DNA of 64,000 nt from Norana najaformis. Its lineage: Eukaryota > Annelida > Clitellata > Crassiclitellata > Hormogastridae. A program made the translations under genes and the position numbers. Below are positions 61,114-64,000 of the stretch, in pieces. Within the stretch, counting starts at the first letter, position 1; each line of letters begins with the position of its first letter. Under the pieces are notes generated by a model. The model searched no databases, had not been told where the DNA came from, and saw nothing but the letters and a program-made list of their open reading frames with translations. The DNA is taken from NCBI GenBank assembly GCA_964023275.1, contig OZ029920.1, forward strand, positions 865,254 through 929,253, written 5' to 3'.

Positions 61114-61490
61114 ATTTGCTTATGTTTTATTGCTTTTAGATTGTCAATCCAGAGGTCCGGGATTCAGATCCGCAACAGGGATGAGAGTTTGAGATTCTGT
61201 CCACGTGCGCCACCTAACGAACTGCGCTATAAAATGAGCACTCCAACTGTACACTGCCAGTGGCAAGGCGAGGAAGTGGCCACCAATCCTTTATACGCCG
61301 AGGCTAAAAAGATCAAGTCGCCTACATTTCGTACATATGTTAAATTGAAATGAAATCCATTAATTATGAGGAAATAGGAATGTACATAAGGTCACATTTA
61401 CTCGTCCTCGGACACTTAATTTTAGACACGTAGACACTCGAGAAGAAAGAAAGAACTTTAAATGATATGCGAATATTATCAGACTATTCT
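61114..61490. other. Unrecognised spacer
   Basis: No gene or module seen. Confidence 0.35.
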
Positions 61491-61492
61491 TA

Positions 61493-61960
61493 ATGTAGGC
61501 ACCTTTAAATCGCTCTTTTGGCGATTTATAAACAGCTGGTCCAATCGGGAGTCTGACTGTTGTCATCATTGTGAATCGTAGGGTCGGCGTTAATAAGCCT
61601 AACTGTCATAAACCGTCATTAAACACGCTGTGCTATTACTCAACATTGACTATTAAAACTCTGAAATTCTGGAATATCTCCAATGATAATTAAATGTGAG
61701 GGAAAAAAATCTGATTGCCAGAAGATGTCGATAAAATCCGAATACTATTAAAAGACTAAATGAAACAAGGCTTTGATTAGACGCCTGTGAAACGGCTTTA
61801 TCCGAAGTTTTATGTTCCTCGTAATCACCTAAGTAAATTAACTCCGCCATTGCATTGTTTGGGGGTAGTGCCAGTTCCAAGCCCGGATAAACGAGGCGGG
61901 AGAAGTCAACGACCTTTGATGCCATAAGACGTCGTTAAACTGAGGAACTACTGAGATCTT
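61493..61960 (+). repeat. P modules, cores and D-C unit
   Basis: A P box (61493-61510) has TTTATAAA about 14 bp on and a core at 61580-61625. A weak P box at 61777 precedes a D-C at 61838-61951 with a TCCAAGCCCGG variant. Confidence 0.55.
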
Positions 61961-62029
61961 GTACATAGGATGAGATCGATGCCAACGGTCGTAAGATGTC
62001 ACTAACCCGTGAGCAGCAGTCGCGATTTC

Positions 62030-62145
62030 TATGATACTCGTTGGAGCAGTGTGACTCCAACCCAATTTTATTCCGTGAGCCACCCACTATCCCTTCTACT
62101 TTCAATATAGGTTAAAATAACCGTTCCTAAACATCTCTACTACTG
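62030..62145 (-). repeat. X repeat end
   Basis: GTTGGAGCAGTGTGACTCCA and GTGAGCCACCCAC match the X arm at 39855-39900 in the same orientation. Confidence 0.6.
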
Positions 62146-62164
62146 GTTGCGGAGATAGTAGCAG

Positions 62165-62360
62165 TTCCAAAATATAACGACATCTTATGACATCAAAGCC
62201 GTTGACGTCGCCCTCCTCCTTTATCCATTCTTTATCATCATCATCACCTCCATTATGATGATGATGATGATGATGATGATCATCATAATCATCATCATCA
62301 TAATCATCATCATCATAATCATCATCATCATCATCGTCATCGTCATCATCGTAGGAGACG
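62165..62360 (-). repeat. D-C unit truncated into (GAT)n
   Basis: A minus-strand C half and start of D (to TCCTTTATCC, 62226) run straight into ATC/GAT trinucleotides (62232-62353). The array reverses strand near 62280, making a near-palindrome. Confidence 0.8.
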
Positions 62361-62609
62361 TATGTATAACAACAGAAAACACATCTCTCGAAGCGAATGT
62401 GTCTTAAAAGCCAAGAGTGTCGAAAACTGGTTCCGATATTTAAGCGCATTAATTTATCTGTAGGACGAAGTTTATGTTGCAGAGGAAACGCAACAGTCGT
62501 TGCATTATGATGGTGGTTGGTGATGTACAGTAGGTGATAATAACGGGGGATGGTGACATAAACAAAGCTTTCGTTGTGTTGCAATAAAACGTTAATATGC
62601 TAAAAATCA
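62361..62609. other. Unrecognised spacer
   Basis: No gene or module seen. Confidence 0.35.
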
Positions 62610-63025
62610 CACTGCCATAACCTCAGAATTTACAATATTTCTGTATAAATAGGCGTACTGTGAGATTAGCTGAATTACTTTTGCTGAGCCAGAAAATCAG
62701 TTAATGCCAAATTTACTTAGTATTGTTACAGATGCGATATACGATAAACCTAAGAAATGAGCAAATGAATAAATGTCCAGTTCATGCAATTATCACATGT
62801 CAATGCCTATTTGTTTCAACAGCTAAAACAGAAACGACTACACAGTTTGAGAACTATGCAATAGTCGTGGGATTAGATGATGGTCAGACCATAACAGAGG
62901 ACGTCGTCCAAATAAATATGTATCGTCCGAATGAGGTTTCAACTCTACAACATATAACGAATACAATGCAGAAAGAAACAGCTGCTGCCGTTTACTGTAA
63001 CACGATGTACGTATCAGGAATAGGA
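62610..63025 (+). pseudogene. RING/B-box/Kelch gene fragment, copy 5
   Basis: 62615-62817 aligns with the last part of the copy 4 intron (TTACAATATTTCT, then AGAAATGAG(C/G)AAATGAATA). The acceptor TTTCAACAG ends at about 62820. The following exon B frame reads TETTTQFENYAIVVGLDDG, ITEDVVQINMYRPNEV and AAAVYCNTMYVSGIG, then leaves the family sequence at about 63025 after roughly 65 residues. No RING exon lies upstream. It has both ends truncated and cannot make a propeller. Confidence 0.8.
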
Positions 63026-63955
63026 CCTATCACTCTTTGTGGAAAAGGATACAGTTGACAATGACACAGATTTAGAATTTGAATCTTCCTCAAATCGATC
63101 TTATTACTGTTCACTCCTGTCCGCCTCTATTTTTCTTTTGCTACATTTTGCTGCAGTCTCTTTATTCTCAATCACACCTCATGAAATCATCTCTGTTGCA
63201 ATCGCGCCCACACTTGACATCCCAGAACCTCAATGAAAGAGGGAAAGAGCTCCCTCATTTCCAGCTAGTGCCACAGACTCAGCGCAATGCCTACTGCAAT
63301 CTCCATCCATTGCAATAGGTATTACAGATTTATTTAACTGAAATGACTTACTCATATCATTGATAAGTCTTATCTTGCGTTTTTTTCCTTGGGTTCGAAA
63401 TACGACATCTCCTACCGTTCCATATATGGTTCGATGGTTGACTGTTGGCTGTCCTTCAGAAAGACTTCCTTCGTCAACATTGGTGAGAGCTTGGATGGTG
63501 GTTGAGAGGATGTAGAAGATTCACGCTTCCTCGAAGTTTGAGATGATTTCATTTCCTTCTCTGTTTTCTTCTCTTTACTCCTCGCAGTCGTCCGCTTTTC
63601 CATCGCACCAGCATCCTCCATCTTTGCCAGATGTGTGCGATATTTCGTCTTCCTCTCCTCCGTCATGCGTGGGAGTTGTCACTGTTATCTTTATCATCAT
63701 CTTTTCTTTATCGTCTTCTTCATCGCCTGCATTATTATTTCCAAACTATTCGTCTTCATCTGTTGTTTTTGTTGTTTTCGGATTCTGACCCACGTGTCCA
63801 GTGATCATCTCCCCAGTCAAATATTCCACCATCTCTACTTCAGTCGGATATATCGCCTCGTATCCATCATCAGTTCTTTCCCTTTAGTTGTAACTAATTC
63901 ATTTTCCTATTATCTATCGAACGAAAATGAGAAATATGTAACGCTGGAGAAAACT
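63026..63955. other. Unrecognised segment with a charged minus frame
   Basis: The minus frame 63666-63412 encodes a Lys/Glu/Ser-rich sequence (EKKTEKEMKSSQTSRKRESS) with acidic text upstream in other frames (GDEEDDKEK). It has no recognised domain and may be a fragment of a disordered protein or chance. Confidence 0.3.
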
Positions 63956-63980
63956 ATTTAAAGGTGTCTAAGAGTACCCT
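63956..63980 (-). repeat. Reverse P box at window edge
   Basis: ATTTAAAGGTGTCTAAGAG matches the P box in reverse. Its core partner would lie beyond the window. Confidence 0.5.
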
Positions 63981-64000
63981 AATATTATTAGTAAAGTTGA

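Overview
The window is AT-rich eukaryotic genomic DNA with spliced genes, LINE and piggyBac relics, long TA/CAGT/CTTA microsatellites and one 10-base N gap. TRIM-like RING/B-box genes, several non-LTR retrotransposon clades and this microsatellite style fit an invertebrate animal, most likely a lophotrochozoan such as a mollusc. That placement is an inference from style only. No prokaryotic gene organisation, CRISPR array, rRNA or convincing tRNA was seen.

The real protein-coding content is one gene family in five copies. Each full copy has a non-coding first exon, one exon for RING, two B-boxes and a coiled coil (about 370 codons), a phase-1 intron of 0.57-0.79 kb, and one exon for a Kelch-type beta-propeller (about 300 codons). 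The predicted product is a 666-680 residue RING/B-box/coiled-coil/Kelch protein, probably an E3 ubiquitin ligase. Copy 1 (4445-7043, minus) has one nonsense codon in B-box 2. Copy 2 (30034-32794, minus) is open, with a LINE in its 5'UTR intron. Copy 3 (42104-44927, minus) has an intact RING exon and a wrecked Kelch exon. Copy 4 (54745-57489, plus) is open and uses a GC-AG intron. Copy 5 (about 62610-63025, plus) is a fragment.

Between the genes lies a dense mosaic of diverged modules. (i) 'P-TATA' modules carry TTAGACACCTTTAAATC followed 13-17 bp later by TATATA; I see roughly 25 on the plus strand and 15 or more on the minus strand. (ii) A hairpin-capable 'core' of about 40 bp ends in ATGTCGTTAAAC. 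(iii) A 'D-C' unit of about 115 bp starts near CTCCGCCACTGCC and ends GGAACTACTACT; several copies have 9-12 bp target-site duplications. (iv) An 'X' repeat is several hundred bp long. (v) 'T1' LINE 3' ends carry (ATTACG)n tails and 'T2' LINE 3' ends carry (CTTA)n tails. The P-TATA layout resembles an external snRNA-type promoter and D-C resembles a retroposed short RNA. This is the strongest candidate for something undescribed, but it is a hypothesis.

Layout: 0-4 kb LINE relics and modules; 4-8 kb copy 1; 8-29 kb modules, piggyBac relic, LINE fragments and half of a 1.6 kb segmental duplication; 29-35 kb copy 2; 35-42 kb modules, a TIR element and an X inverted repeat; 42-46 kb copy 3; 46-54 kb repeats and the N gap; 54-58 kb copy 4; 58.7-60.5 kb second half of the duplication; 62.6-63 kb copy 5. 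The letters P, D-C, core, X, T1 and T2 are descriptive names used only here.
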